DNA of 47,199 nucleotides from positions 1-47,199 of the forward strand of contig JADLCT010000061.1 in assembly GCA_020847045.1 (NCBI GenBank), read 5' to 3'. Below, piece after piece: positions 23,558 to 32,834 of the stretch. This DNA comes from Bryobacterales bacterium (GTDB lineage: Bacteria; Acidobacteriota; Terriglobia; Bryobacterales; Bryobacteraceae). Within the stretch, counting starts at the first letter, position 1, and every line of letters starts with the position of its first letter. The notes below the pieces were generated by a model that saw only the letters and a list, made by a program, of their open reading frames with translations, had not been told where the DNA came from and made no database searches. Both the position numbers and the translations under genes were made by a program.

Positions 23558-24912
23558 GGCTTCCCCTCCGCGAGACGGCGCGCGTGGCCGTGGCCCTGGC
23601 TGTCGAGAGCAGTGAGCAGACTGTTTTCGTTCCGCCAGGAGGCAATCTGGGCCTTGAGAGCGGCAACAACGTCCGGATGGGCGGAGGCTATGTTTTTCGT
23701 CTCGCCTGGATCGCGAGAAAGATCGGACAGCCAGTCCGTTTCTGTCAATGGGCCACCCAGAAACTCACGGTGGGCCGTCAACAGCTTCCACGGCCCTCTA
23801 CGCGCCGCGATCTGCCCATCGTACTCCCAGCACAAAGTACGCTCAGGATGCGGGACTCGTTTCCGAAGCAGCGGGGAGAGATCGCCGCCATCGAAGGAAC
23901 CAGATCTGGCGAACGTGGGAGCGATGTCGATGGCGGCCAGCGGATCGTTGACTTCGCCGGCGGGCACAACTCCCGGCCAGGTCATGAGCGCGGGCACGCG
24001 AATGCCACCTTCGAACAGACTGCCCTTCCAGCCGCGGTACGGCCGGTTGCTTCCGCCCTCGTATGGCCGGCCGCGATGGTCGGCGCGCACTTCATGCGTG
24101 GCGCCGTTGTCACTCATGAAAAAGATACACGTGTTCCTGCCCGCGGCGGCGCGAATCTCGCCGGCGGCATCGTCGAGCGCCGCCACGACGGCACAGTGCA
24201 ATCGCCGGTCACGGTCCATCGAGGCGGGGAAGCGGTCGAGATACTTCTGCGGCGCCATCATTGGATAGTGTGGCGCGCCGTAGGCGAGGTAGAGGAAGTA
24301 TGGCCCGGTTTGCCTTGCCATGAACGCCTTGGCCTCGCGGGTCAGCATCTCCGTCTGGTACTCCGGTTCGCGCCACACCTCGGCGCCGTCGCGCCACAAA
24401 TCGTGGAACACCGGCTGGCCTCCGAGTGTGTAAAAGCGATGCGAGTAATAGTCGATCCAGCCGGAATAGAATCCGAAAAACGAGTCGAACCCCTGGTTCA
24501 TCGGACGGCTTTCCGGCGCGGTGCCAAGATGCCATTTCCCGATGGCGGCGGTGCGATACCCCTGCTTCCGCAACTCGCCCGCCAACGTCGTTTCGCCTTG
24601 CCGCAGCCCTTTGACGCTGCCGAAGTCAGGCTTCGAGAAAAGGATCTGCGGAATCCCGCACCGCTGCGGATATTTGCCCGTCAACAACGAGGCGCGTGAC
24701 GGCGAGCAGACGGGTGAGTTGGCGTGGAAGTCCGTGAACCGGATACCATCCGCGGCCATCCGGTCGAGGTTTGGCGTCCTTGCCCCGGAAGCGCCATAGC
24801 AGCCGAGGTCACCGGTTCCAAGGTCATCCGCAACGATGATGACGATGTTTGGAGGAGAGGATGCCTGGGCCCGGGCAACCGCAAGCGATGCGAGAAAGTC
24901 CCGCCGATTCAT
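23554..24912 (-). CDS. Secreted S1-family sulfatase (2)
   Basis: Type I sulfatase of 452 aa. Tat-like start MNRRDFLASLAVARAQA, metal-binding IIVADDLGTGDLGCYG, formylglycine signature VCSPSR with Cys69, AIGKWHLG, and FMSDNGATHE. These are all the active-site segments expected of an arylsulfatase A/B-type enzyme. The start was chosen at the Tat motif; the open frame runs 33 codons further upstream without conserved features. It is first of a two-sulfatase operon. The maturation enzyme is not nearby. Confidence 0.94.
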   Translation of the reverse strand: MNRRDFLASLAVARAQASSPPNIVIIVADDLGTGDLGCYGASGARTPNLDRMAADGIRFTDFHANSPVCSPSRASLLTGKYPQRCGIPQILFSKPDFGSVKGLRQGETTLAGELRKQGYRTAAIGKWHLGTAPESRPMNQGFDSFFGFYSGWIDYYSHRFYTLGGQPVFHDLWRDGAEVWREPEYQTEMLTREAKAFMARQTGPYFLYLAYGAPHYPMMAPQKYLDRFPASMDRDRRLHCAVVAALDDAAGEIRAAAGRNTCIFFMSDNGATHEVRADHRGRPYEGGSNRPYRGWKGSLFEGGIRVPALMTWPGVVPAGEVNDPLAAIDIAPTFARSGSFDGGDLSPLLRKRVPHPERTLCWEYDGQIAARRGPWKLLTAHREFLGGPLTETDWLSDLSRDPGETKNIASAHPDVVAALKAQIASWRNENSLLTALDSQGHGHARRLAEGKP

Positions 24913-25015
24913 TTGACCTCCGTCTGTGGCCGGCCCACCGGCGGCGCCCAACCGAGGAGAGTGATCCGGCTTACGGAGCGGATGATGGCAGCTTTCATGG
25001 ACCAGCACCAACAGG

Positions 25016-25080
25016 GCATTATTTCAGACATTGCCTTTGGCGGGGTGCCGCGTGTAGACTTCTGTCGCGAGTGTCGCGCA
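25016..25080. repeat. 65-bp perfect direct repeat, copy A
   Basis: Identical over 65 bases to 25734-25798. It carries a plausible promoter (TTGCCT, 18-base spacer, TAGACT). Immediately after its last base the sequence becomes a leftover GH-like 3' end, not a receptor leader, so this copy sits at a rearrangement junction. Confidence 0.9.
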
Positions 25081-25139
25081 CCCTGGCGTCCCGCTCCGCG
25101 CTCATCCTCCTCCGGCCTGGAGCCCTGGCTATACAGTAG
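25080..25139 (+). pseudogene. Remnant of the 3' end of a GH2-like gene
   Basis: Translates as TLASRSALILLRPGALAIQ and stop, nearly the same as the C-terminus of the GH2-like protein at 19447-22134 (TLAPRSALILLRPGAVAAQ). The DNA is about 93% identical over the first 43 bases. It has no upstream coding part and is joined directly to the 65-bp repeat. It is best read as the scar of a deleted paralogue. Its last bases overlap the end of the convergent membrane protein gene. Confidence 0.75.
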
Positions 25140-25662
25140 GTGCGGGGCCGGGGGCACGCCGCAGTCCGCGTCGAAACAGCACCACGGACAGGATAGCCAG
25201 CACGAGGTTCATCACCAGTAAGCCAACCGGGAAACCGAGTGCGAACTGCTCCGGCGACTGGATGCGGAAAGCAAGGAACTGGTCGGCCGCGGACCAGGGG
25301 GAAGCCGGGGGAAAGTAAAACACCGGCGCCCGGTGGCCTTCTAGCTTGCCTTCTTTTTCGAGCGTCTGGGCTTCGGCAGGCTCCATGAAGTTGTAGCGGT
25401 CGATCTGGATCTCTTCTCCCGAGGAAACGATCCTGGCGCGGGGGTCCGTGGCGCGCCGCTCCGCGAAATCCCAATTGAGGATCACGGCCTCGTCCGGCGC
25501 GAACTTGGCCCGGTTGACGGCCACGAGGATCCCTCGCAACGATGCGCTCGTCATAAACAGCGCAAGAGTTCCGCAGATCAGGCTCGCAGCAATAAGACCG
25601 GCGTGAGGCCTGGGAGCGGATGGCGTCGCGGGAGCTTTCCGTGGATGGGGTTCTGAGGCCAT
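25129..25662 (-). CDS. Hypothetical membrane protein, 177 aa
   Basis: Small protein with two membrane helices, one near the N-terminus (AGLIAASLICGTLALFMTSA) and one near the C-terminus (GLLVMNLVLAILSVVLF). They flank an extracytoplasmic segment of about 95 residues that includes SSGEEIQIDRYNF and PPASPWSAAD. I do not recognise a family. It lies between the two copies of the 65-bp repeat on the minus strand. AGGAG lies about 11 bases before the ATG. Coding status is fairly likely because of the clear topology. Confidence 0.6.
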   Translation of the reverse strand: MASEPHPRKAPATPSAPRPHAGLIAASLICGTLALFMTSASLRGILVAVNRAKFAPDEAVILNWDFAERRATDPRARIVSSGEEIQIDRYNFMEPAEAQTLEKEGKLEGHRAPVFYFPPASPWSAADQFLAFRIQSPEQFALGFPVGLLVMNLVLAILSVVLFRRGLRRAPGPAPTV

Positions 25663-25733
25663 TGCTTGCCATTCTCCTGCTTAGCCGGGCTCCCTGTAAA
25701 CTGATGGCTCTATCGCCGCAGGAATCGATCATC

Positions 25734-25798
25734 GCATTATTTCAGACATTGCCTTTGGCGGGGTGCCGCGTGTAGACTTCTGTCGCGAGTGTCGCGCA
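25734..25798. repeat. 65-bp perfect direct repeat, copy B, containing the TonB-receptor promoter
   Basis: Identical to 25016-25080. TTGCCT, an 18-base spacer and TAGACT (25773-25778) make a plausible sigma-70-type promoter about 60 bases before the receptor ATG at 25839, which also has a strong GGGAGG ribosome-binding site at 25828-25833. Confidence 0.85.
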
Positions 25799-25838
25799 GG
25801 GGCCACGGCGCGGCCATGCCTTTTGACGGGAGGTCCCC

Positions 25839-28800
25839 ATGAAATCCGCACTGTTGAGACTTTGTTTCCTGGCCATGATGGGAACGTCAGGGTTGTTTGC
25901 GCAAGGCACCAACGCACAACTGGTCGGCCGCATTGCCGACCCGTCGGGCAGCAGCGTTCCGGGGGCATCGCTCAAGCTGACCAACGTGGAGACCGGCGCC
26001 GTTCGCGATACCCAAAGCGGCGAGTCCGGATCGTATGTGTTCCCCTTGCTGCAGCCGGGCACCTACCGGCTCACCGTCACGAAGGATGGCTTCCGGCCCG
26101 TAAGCCGGACGGGCATCACCCTGCTGGTGGACCAGGTGGCCCGCATCGATCAGGAGCTCGAACTGGGCTCGGTGACGCAGGAAGTGCAGGTGCTGGCCGC
26201 CCCTCCTTTGCTTGAGTCCGAGACATCGGCGATCGGCCAGGTGGTGGACAGCGAGAAGATTCAGAGCATCCCGCTGAACGGCCGCAGCGCCTTTCGCCTG
26301 GTGCAGTTGACGCCCGGCCTCATCGCATCACCAGCCGCCAATGGCCAGTTCGGCGACATTCCGGTGAACACCAACCAGGACTCGGTGTTCTCCATCAACG
26401 GCGGCCGCCAGATGAGCAACGAGATCCTGATCGACGGGGTGCCGAGCACGACGGGCCAGTTCAACTCCATCACGACCATTCCTTCCATCGAGGCGACACA
26501 GGAGTTCAAGGTGCAGAGCAACAGCCTGTCGGCCGAATGGGGCCGGTTTAGCGGCGGCGTTGTGAACGTCTCAACGCGCTCGGGCACCAATGATCTCCAC
26601 GGCTCGATCTACGAGTACCTTCGCAACAACGCCTTTGACGCCAACGAATTTTTCAACAAAGGCGCGGGCCGCGACATTCCGCCGTTCCGGATGAACCAGT
26701 TTGGCGGCGCCGCCGGCGGGCCGCTGAACCTCGGCAAACTCTACACGGGCCGGAACCGGACCTTCTTCTTCGGGGACTATCAAGGTACGCGCTGGCGCCG
26801 TGGGGACACCTTCCGCGGCAGTTTGCCGACGGCTCTGGAGCGGAGCGGCGACTTCTCCCAGACGTTGAACCAGCGCGGGGAACGCGTGGTGATCTACGAT
26901 CCGCTCACCACCCAGAGCAACATCCGCTCGCCGCTGCCGGGCAACGTCATTCCCGCCAGCCGGCTCGATCCGATCGCCCGCCGTCTGGTGGAATTCTACC
27001 CGCAGCCCAACGCCACGGGTGATGCCTTCACGCACTTCAATAACTACGTCAACAACGCGCCCCGCACGGTTGGCCAGAACCAGCTCAGCGGCCGCATCGA
27101 CCACAACGTGACCGATTCTTACCGTGTGTTCGGTCGCTTCGCCCATAACCGCACCGTGCTCACGCAGCCGGATTCCTACGGCAACGCCGCCACGCCGGAC
27201 CCTGGCGCCGTCGGCACGACGCCGTTCCGCCAAACCACGTTCGCCTTCGACAACACCATTACCGTCAGCCCGTCGTCCATTGTCACGATCAAGTACGGGC
27301 TGGCGCGCTGGTATCAGTTCCGCGAAACACGCAGCTATGGCTTTGACCAGCGCTCCCTCGGCTATCCGGACTCGCTGATCAGCCAGTTTCAAATTCCCGT
27401 CTTTCCGAGTGTGGGCGTCGAGCAGTATGGCGCGCTGGGCGGGCAGAGCTACTTCAACAGCGGCAACGATACGCACAGCCTGATCGGCGGCTGGACGAAG
27501 GTGATGGGCAGGCAGACGCTGAAGATGGGCGGCGAGGCGCGGTTGCGGCGCATCAACTTTCTTCTGATCCAGGGCGGCGGTGGCTCGTTCCAGTTCAACC
27601 GGACCTTCACGCGCGGGCCCAATGCGCTGACCTTCTACGACAACTCGGGCAACGGCATCGCAAGCCTGCTGCTGGGCTACGCGGCTTCCGGCTCCGTGCC
27701 GGTGATCTCCGGCACGTCGCTTCAGAACTGGTACGGCGCCGGCTACGTTCAGGACGACGTCCGGCTCACAACGAAGCTCACCATGAACATCGGCCTGCGG
27801 TACGAAACCGAGTCGCCGTTCACGGAACGGTACAACTCAATCAACTACTTCGATGCTGATATGACTTCTCCCGTGCGGAACGGCCAATTCCCGAACCTCA
27901 CCGGCGGACTGGCGTTCGCAAGTCCGGAAGCCCGTCACGTTTGGAACTGGGACAGGATCAACTTCGCGCCGCGGTTGGGGTTCGCCTGGTCGGTGGCGCC
28001 AAAGACGGTGATTCGCGCCGGCGGCGGCTTCTTCTATTCGCCGGCCGAGACGTCGAACGCGGCAACGGCATTCGCCTCCAACGCCGGCTACTCCGCAAGC
28101 ACGCCTTTCGTGGGCACGCTGGACAATGGTCTCACTCCGTTCCGCACACTGAGCAACCCTTACCCGGAAGGCATTCAGCAGCCCATCCGCAACACGCAAG
28201 GCGCGTCGACCTTTCTCGGCCAGGGACTGAACGTGTGGGACGCGCGGCAGCAGATGCCGGTGACCTACCAGTGGAATTTCAATGTGCAGCGTGAGCTGCC
28301 GGGGAGGGTTCTCGTTGATGTTGCCTATGCCGCCAGCCGCGGCGTCCACCTGGCCTTCCGCAACCGGCAGATGAACGAACTGGATCCGCGGTATCTGACG
28401 CTCGGCGCCGCGCTGAATCAGCAGACCGCCAACCCGTTCTTCGGCCAGATCAACGTCGGCACGCTGGCGCAACGGACGGTCACGCGCCGCCAGTTGCTGC
28501 TGCCATTCCCGCAATACACCGGCGTCAACGTCATCAACATGACGATGGCCAACAGCAACTATCATTCGCTGCAGTTGAAAGTGGATAAGCGCTTCTCCAG
28601 TGGCGTCGGCGTGCTTCTGGCCTACACCGCCGGCAAGCTGATCAGCGACGTCAACAACACTGTCTCCAACAATGGCGGGGCGGTGAACAACCCGGCCAAC
28701 TCCCAGAACTGGTACGACCTGAGGCAGGAGCGCAGCGTCTCCGAGATGGATGTCTCGCAGAGCCTGGTGGTCAGCTTCGTTGGAGAATTGCCATTCGGCC

Positions 28801-29297
28801 CGGGCAAACCGCTGCTCTCCGGCGCCAGGGGTGCCGTGGCCATGCTGGCCGCCGGGTGGCAGTTGAACGGCATCTCCTCCTACCGGACAGGCTTCCCGGT
28901 CGCGCTCACCGCCACCATTCCCGGAGGCGGCAACAGACCGAACAGCACCGGGCGGAGCGCCAGAATCGAGGGCGGCCGGACTCGCGGCGAGAAGCTCGAT
29001 CAGTGGTTCGACACGACGCAATTCCTGCAGCCGGCGTCGTTCACGCTCGGCAATGTTGGGCGTACGGTGCCCGATCTTCGCGGACCGTCCATCTTCAATC
29101 AGGATCTGTCGCTGATTAAGAATACGAGGATCAGCGAGCGGGCCCAATTGCAGTTGCGCTTCGAGTTTTTCAACGTGTTCAACACGCCGCAGTTCGCCCT
29201 GCCGAACCGGGTGATGGGCAGCGGGCAGTTCGGCCGCGTGCAGAGTACGCTGCTGCTGCCGCGCGTCGGACAGGTGGCGGCGAAGATCAACTTCTGA
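25839..29297 (+). CDS. TonB-dependent receptor, Oar-like, with CarboxypepD_reg domain
   Basis: Outer-membrane receptor of 1152 aa. Signal peptide 1 to about 22 (ending GLFAQG). A carboxypeptidase-regulatory-like domain (about 25-110: GRIADPSGSSVPGASLKLTN, GTYRLTVTKDGF) is followed by a plug domain (IPLNGRSAFRLVQLTPG, SNEILIDGVPS, SAEWGRFSGGVVNVSTRSG). The long beta-barrel ends in Phe (VAAKINF), the usual outer-membrane C-terminus. Acidobacteria carry many such receptors, thought to import oligosaccharides or peptides without SusD. Expression is probably driven from the 65-bp repeat. It is followed at 111 bases by a sulfatase gene on the same strand, which suggests sulfated glycan uptake. Confidence 0.95.
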   Translation: MKSALLRLCFLAMMGTSGLFAQGTNAQLVGRIADPSGSSVPGASLKLTNVETGAVRDTQSGESGSYVFPLLQPGTYRLTVTKDGFRPVSRTGITLLVDQVARIDQELELGSVTQEVQVLAAPPLLESETSAIGQVVDSEKIQSIPLNGRSAFRLVQLTPGLIASPAANGQFGDIPVNTNQDSVFSINGGRQMSNEILIDGVPSTTGQFNSITTIPSIEATQEFKVQSNSLSAEWGRFSGGVVNVSTRSGTNDLHGSIYEYLRNNAFDANEFFNKGAGRDIPPFRMNQFGGAAGGPLNLGKLYTGRNRTFFFGDYQGTRWRRGDTFRGSLPTALERSGDFSQTLNQRGERVVIYDPLTTQSNIRSPLPGNVIPASRLDPIARRLVEFYPQPNATGDAFTHFNNYVNNAPRTVGQNQLSGRIDHNVTDSYRVFGRFAHNRTVLTQPDSYGNAATPDPGAVGTTPFRQTTFAFDNTITVSPSSIVTIKYGLARWYQFRETRSYGFDQRSLGYPDSLISQFQIPVFPSVGVEQYGALGGQSYFNSGNDTHSLIGGWTKVMGRQTLKMGGEARLRRINFLLIQGGGGSFQFNRTFTRGPNALTFYDNSGNGIASLLLGYAASGSVPVISGTSLQNWYGAGYVQDDVRLTTKLTMNIGLRYETESPFTERYNSINYFDADMTSPVRNGQFPNLTGGLAFASPEARHVWNWDRINFAPRLGFAWSVAPKTVIRAGGGFFYSPAETSNAATAFASNAGYSASTPFVGTLDNGLTPFRTLSNPYPEGIQQPIRNTQGASTFLGQGLNVWDARQQMPVTYQWNFNVQRELPGRVLVDVAYAASRGVHLAFRNRQMNELDPRYLTLGAALNQQTANPFFGQINVGTLAQRTVTRRQLLLPFPQYTGVNVINMTMANSNYHSLQLKVDKRFSSGVGVLLAYTAGKLISDVNNTVSNNGGAVNNPANSQNWYDLRQERSVSEMDVSQSLVVSFVGELPFGPGKPLLSGARGAVAMLAAGWQLNGISSYRTGFPVALTATIPGGGNRPNSTGRSARIEGGRTRGEKLDQWFDTTQFLQPASFTLGNVGRTVPDLRGPSIFNQDLSLIKNTRISERAQLQLRFEFFNVFNTPQFALPNRVMGSGQFGRVQSTLLLPRVGQVAAKINF

Positions 29298-29408
29298 GCG
29301 GGCGCGGCCAGGATGCGTGCGCCTCCGGCCGCGCGTATTCTTCTGGCTGCTGCTGCCGCGGATGCCGTTGCCCGATACTTCCCATACGATATGGACGGTG
29401 CCTCATTC

Positions 29409-30785
29409 ATGAATCGACGCGATCTCCTCCTCTCCGCCACGGCCGCCGCCCTGCCCGCGGCCGCCGCTCAAACGCCCGGTCAGAGGCCCAACGTGATCGT
29501 CTTTCTTGCCGACGATCTCGGCTTCAAAGACACGGGCTTTCAGGGCAGCGAGGGAGAAACGCCCAACCTCGACCGGCTCTGCCGGGAGGGCGTGCGTTTC
29601 GAGAAGATGTACTCGTTCCCGCTCTGCTCGCCCACACGGTCTGGCTTGATGACGGGCCGGAATCCCGCGCGCCTGGGCCTCGGCTACACGGTTGTCCGTC
29701 CGTGGTCCACTTATGGACTCCCGGTCGACGAGACAACGATCGCCGATGTGTTCAAGGCCGCCGGCTACCAGACGGCTATCACCGGCAAGTGGCACCTCGG
29801 CCACTATCGCGTCGCGCAGTTGCCACGTGCGCGCGGGTTCGATCATTTCTACGGCCACGTGAACGGCATGATCGACTACTTCACGCACGAGCGCGACGGC
29901 GGCATCGACTGGCAGCGCAACGGCGTCTCGGTGCGCGAGCCTGGCTATTCCACCGGTCTGCTGGCCGCCGAGGCCGTCCGCTGGCTCGCCTCGCGCGACC
30001 GCTCCAGGCCATTCTTTCTTTATGTGCCATGGAACGCGCCGCACTCGCCGTTGCAGGCGCCGGACGATCTGCTGAAGAAGTACGCCCACATCGGCGACAA
30101 AAGCCGCCGGGCCTATCTTGCCATGGTGGACGCGCTCGATCGTGGCGTGGGACGCATCCTCCAACAAATCGAGCAGGAGAAGTCGAACACGATCGTGCTG
30201 TTTGTAAGCGACAATGGTGGGCCGCGCGCCAATGGCGCCAACAACGGTCCGTTGCGTTCCGGCAAGAGTAATGTGTTCGAAGGCGGCATTCGCGTGCCCG
30301 CCTTCGCGTGGTGGCCTGGACATCTGAAACCGGGGACGTGCGCGCAGTTGATGACCATATGGGACATGCTGCCCACGTTGGCCGCCGCCGCAGGCATCCC
30401 GCTGAAGACGAACAAACCGCTGGATGGCGAAAACTTCTGGCCGGCGATCTCGTCGGGAGCGCAGCCGCGCGAACGCCGGAACCTGCTGTTCTGTGTGAAA
30501 CCGCCGCGTGGTCCGCGCCAGCACGCCCTACGCGACGGAGCGTGGAAACTGGTCCGTTTCGGGGAAGCGCCATGCGATAAGATCGAGGAGCATCTGTTCC
30601 AGGTGGAGGATGACCCCAACGAGACGCGTGACGTGTTGCGGGAGAATCCCGAAGTAGCCGCGCGCCTGCGTGGGCTCATGGACGCGTGGATCCAGCAGGT
30701 CCCGCCGGGCGAGGCATCGTTCAGCTTGGAGGCGCATCCGGGTTGGGTGCCGCCTAAAGACTGGGCCAAGGTCGCCGCCGAATGA
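29409..30785 (+). CDS. Secreted S1-family sulfatase (3)
   Basis: Type I sulfatase of 458 aa, most like N-acetylgalactosamine-type arylsulfatases. Tat-like start MNRRDLLLSATAAALPAAAA, metal site VFLADDLGFKDTG, formylglycine signature LCSPTR with Cys73, ITGKWHLGH, FVSDNGGPRANGANN and FEGGIRVP. ATG 29409 begins the Tat signal; the frame is open 32 codons further upstream. A TACGAT box at 29385-29390 lies 18 bases before the ATG. It follows the TonB receptor on the same strand. Confidence 0.94.
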   Translation: MNRRDLLLSATAAALPAAAAQTPGQRPNVIVFLADDLGFKDTGFQGSEGETPNLDRLCREGVRFEKMYSFPLCSPTRSGLMTGRNPARLGLGYTVVRPWSTYGLPVDETTIADVFKAAGYQTAITGKWHLGHYRVAQLPRARGFDHFYGHVNGMIDYFTHERDGGIDWQRNGVSVREPGYSTGLLAAEAVRWLASRDRSRPFFLYVPWNAPHSPLQAPDDLLKKYAHIGDKSRRAYLAMVDALDRGVGRILQQIEQEKSNTIVLFVSDNGGPRANGANNGPLRSGKSNVFEGGIRVPAFAWWPGHLKPGTCAQLMTIWDMLPTLAAAAGIPLKTNKPLDGENFWPAISSGAQPRERRNLLFCVKPPRGPRQHALRDGAWKLVRFGEAPCDKIEEHLFQVEDDPNETRDVLRENPEVAARLRGLMDAWIQQVPPGEASFSLEAHPGWVPPKDWAKVAAE

Positions 30786-30805
30786 CGCAGTTCCGGCGGC
30801 TGTGC

Positions 30806-31756
30806 TTACCGCCAGTCGTCGATCACCAGCGCGTCCGGTCCGTCGTAGCTCGCCGCGTCCCGGCGCTGCATCGCCACCGAATGCGAGAGGGCGCGGAAGC
30901 CCCGCGCGAGCAGATGCCGGTAGGCCGCGCGGCGGCCTGAGTTCACTCCCGCGACGATCCGGCCGAGCCCGCGCGCGCGCGCCAGTTCCTCCACCGCGCC
31001 CAGAAGGCTTTCGAATGCTTCCGGAGTTCGCGCCGCGCCAAACTTCACGTAGCACGCCCCCTCGCCCGCCTCGGTCCCCGCCCCGCAGTGGCACACGGCA
31101 AAGCCGTCCAGGCGGACGCCGCTCCATAACAGCAGCGTATCGCCGAGCGCTTGCCGGTCCACGGAGCGGATCTCGTGCGAGACATCCAAGCCCTCGTACA
31201 CGGCGCCGGTCAGAGCCGCGCATTCCTTGAGCGCCTCGTCCTTCTGCTCCTCGCGAAGTCCGGCGTACGGCGTGGCCGCGGTTGCCTTCGCGTCAACCGT
31301 CTCATCCACCGGTTTGGCGAGAACCGGTATCAGAAAACCAGGCCAGAATCCGAACCTTTGATAGAGCCGGACGTTCGACACGCTGCCCGCCGCGGTGGAC
31401 AGCGCCGGCAGCCGCGCGTCCCGCAGTCTCGGGTTCTCCAGGATCGACTCCAGCAGCCGTCCCGCCACGCCGGAGCGCCAGAAGAGCGGGTCCACGGCCA
31501 ACGGTCCCAAGACGCCCACGCTGCCCCATCGCACAGCCATCACGATGCCCGCGGAAGCGCCCTCGATCCCGGCCATGACCGCGCCGCCCGGATCGGCGGT
31601 CCACCGGGAGCGGACATAGTTCCGGTCCGGCCAGTAGCGTGACGGATCCGCCACGCCGTGCGCGGTTCCAAAGGCCTCTCGAAAAATTCGCTCGCCGGCT
31701 GGCAAGTCCCGTTCTTCGAGCGGACGTACTTCAACCGGCCTCACGGCAATCGCCAT
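30806..31756 (-). CDS. Double-GNAT N-acetyltransferase-like protein
   Basis: Cytosolic protein of 316 aa with two GNAT-like halves. The first (about 8-150) has VLGPLAVDPLFWRSGVAGRLLE as the acetyl-CoA loop and VRLYQRFGFWPG. The second (about 160-316) has RGLGRIVAGVNSGRRAAYRHLLARGFRAL. The acetylated substrate is unknown. ATG 31756 has AGGAGG six bases upstream; a TTG two codons earlier is less likely. The start overlaps the end of the quinone reductase gene by 26 bases, so the two form an operon. Confidence 0.82.
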   Translation of the reverse strand: MAIAVRPVEVRPLEERDLPAGERIFREAFGTAHGVADPSRYWPDRNYVRSRWTADPGGAVMAGIEGASAGIVMAVRWGSVGVLGPLAVDPLFWRSGVAGRLLESILENPRLRDARLPALSTAAGSVSNVRLYQRFGFWPGFLIPVLAKPVDETVDAKATAATPYAGLREEQKDEALKECAALTGAVYEGLDVSHEIRSVDRQALGDTLLLWSGVRLDGFAVCHCGAGTEAGEGACYVKFGAARTPEAFESLLGAVEELARARGLGRIVAGVNSGRRAAYRHLLARGFRALSHSVAMQRRDAASYDGPDALVIDDWR

Positions 31757-32741
31757 GCCCAACCTCCTCCGTGGTCAGTACAAGTTTGCCAAACAGCCCG
31801 CCGGCCTCCAGCCTGCGGTGCGCCTCGGCCGCCTGCGAAAGCGGCAGGCAGGCGGCAATCCTCGCCCGCACCACGCCTTGCGCCAGCCATCGGTTGATCT
31901 CACCGGCGTATGAAGCAAGTTCCTGGGTGGTCGCGCCGGTCACCGTGAAGCCATACATCGCCGCGTTGCGTTGATAGAAGCGGCCTACGGGCAGCAGCGT
32001 TTCGCCGGTCAGGCCCGCGATCACCAGAATCCGGCCTCGCCGCGCCACGGAAGCCACCGCCAGCTTCCCATCGAAGTGTCGAGTTGTGTCGAAGTACACA
32101 TCGACCCCCTCCGGAGCAAACTCCCGCAGAGCATCGAGCACGTTGCGCGTGCGGTAGTCGATCACCAGGTCCGCGCCCAGCCCCAGGCACCACTCCGCTT
32201 TGTCCTGCTGGCCCGCGGTCACCGCAACCCGGGCGCCCAACGCTTTTGCGATTCCCAGCGCCGCCGTCCCCACGTTCCCGGCGCCGCCGTTGATGAACAC
32301 TGTCTCACCCGGTTCCAAGCGCGCCTTGTGCTGGAGGCCCAACACGGCCGTCAACGCGGAATGCACGACAGCCACCGTTTGCAGCGGGTCCGCGCCCTCA
32401 GGCAAGGGGTAGAGCAGATCCTGCCCGACGGCGCAGTACTCGCTGAAGCTGCCCTGCCGGCCATCGTAGCCCTGGTTGTTCGCCCATACCGCGTCGCCCG
32501 CGCGGAAGCGCGCCACCTCCGGCCCGGTATCCACGACGGTTCCCACAAGGTCCCTGCCGATGATGAACGGCATGGCCGCGCGCACCGGATAGGCGCCGCT
32601 CCGGATGTAGGCGTCGATGCCGTTCACGGCCACAGCGTGCACGCGCACCAGCACGTCGCAGGGCCCTAGGCGCGGCGGAGCCAACTCGCCGAAGCGGATC
32701 TCCTCGGGCGGCCCGAACTCCTCGATATACGCGGCCAGCAT
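31731..32741 (-). CDS. NADPH:quinone reductase / zinc-independent MDR oxidoreductase
   Basis: Medium-chain reductase of 336 aa (zeta-crystallin/QOR type). The N-terminal GroES-like domain shows GPCDVLVRVHAVAVNGIDAY and PFIIGRDLVGTV; the NADPH-binding Rossmann part has FINGGAGNVGTAALGIAKALGA. No zinc-ligand cysteines are seen. It probably reduces quinones or enones using NADPH. It heads an operon with the double-GNAT gene and is divergent from the TIM-barrel isomerase gene. Confidence 0.9.
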   Translation of the reverse strand: MLAAYIEEFGPPEEIRFGELAPPRLGPCDVLVRVHAVAVNGIDAYIRSGAYPVRAAMPFIIGRDLVGTVVDTGPEVARFRAGDAVWANNQGYDGRQGSFSEYCAVGQDLLYPLPEGADPLQTVAVVHSALTAVLGLQHKARLEPGETVFINGGAGNVGTAALGIAKALGARVAVTAGQQDKAEWCLGLGADLVIDYRTRNVLDALREFAPEGVDVYFDTTRHFDGKLAVASVARRGRILVIAGLTGETLLPVGRFYQRNAAMYGFTVTGATTQELASYAGEINRWLAQGVVRARIAACLPLSQAAEAHRRLEAGGLFGKLVLTTEEVGHGDCREAG

Positions 32742-32834
32742 CGCTCCGTGTCCCTCCTTAGATTAGTCGATCACCGTGAGACGGCTGGCCGCCTCTTCCC
32801 CCGGTCCGGCGCCCTGTGCTAGTGTGGCGGCGAG

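Noticed and set aside
25741..25968. Short minus-strand open frames covering the 65-bp repeat
   Set aside because: They run antisense to the receptor leader and start, and arise because the repeat is duplicated; no coding evidence.
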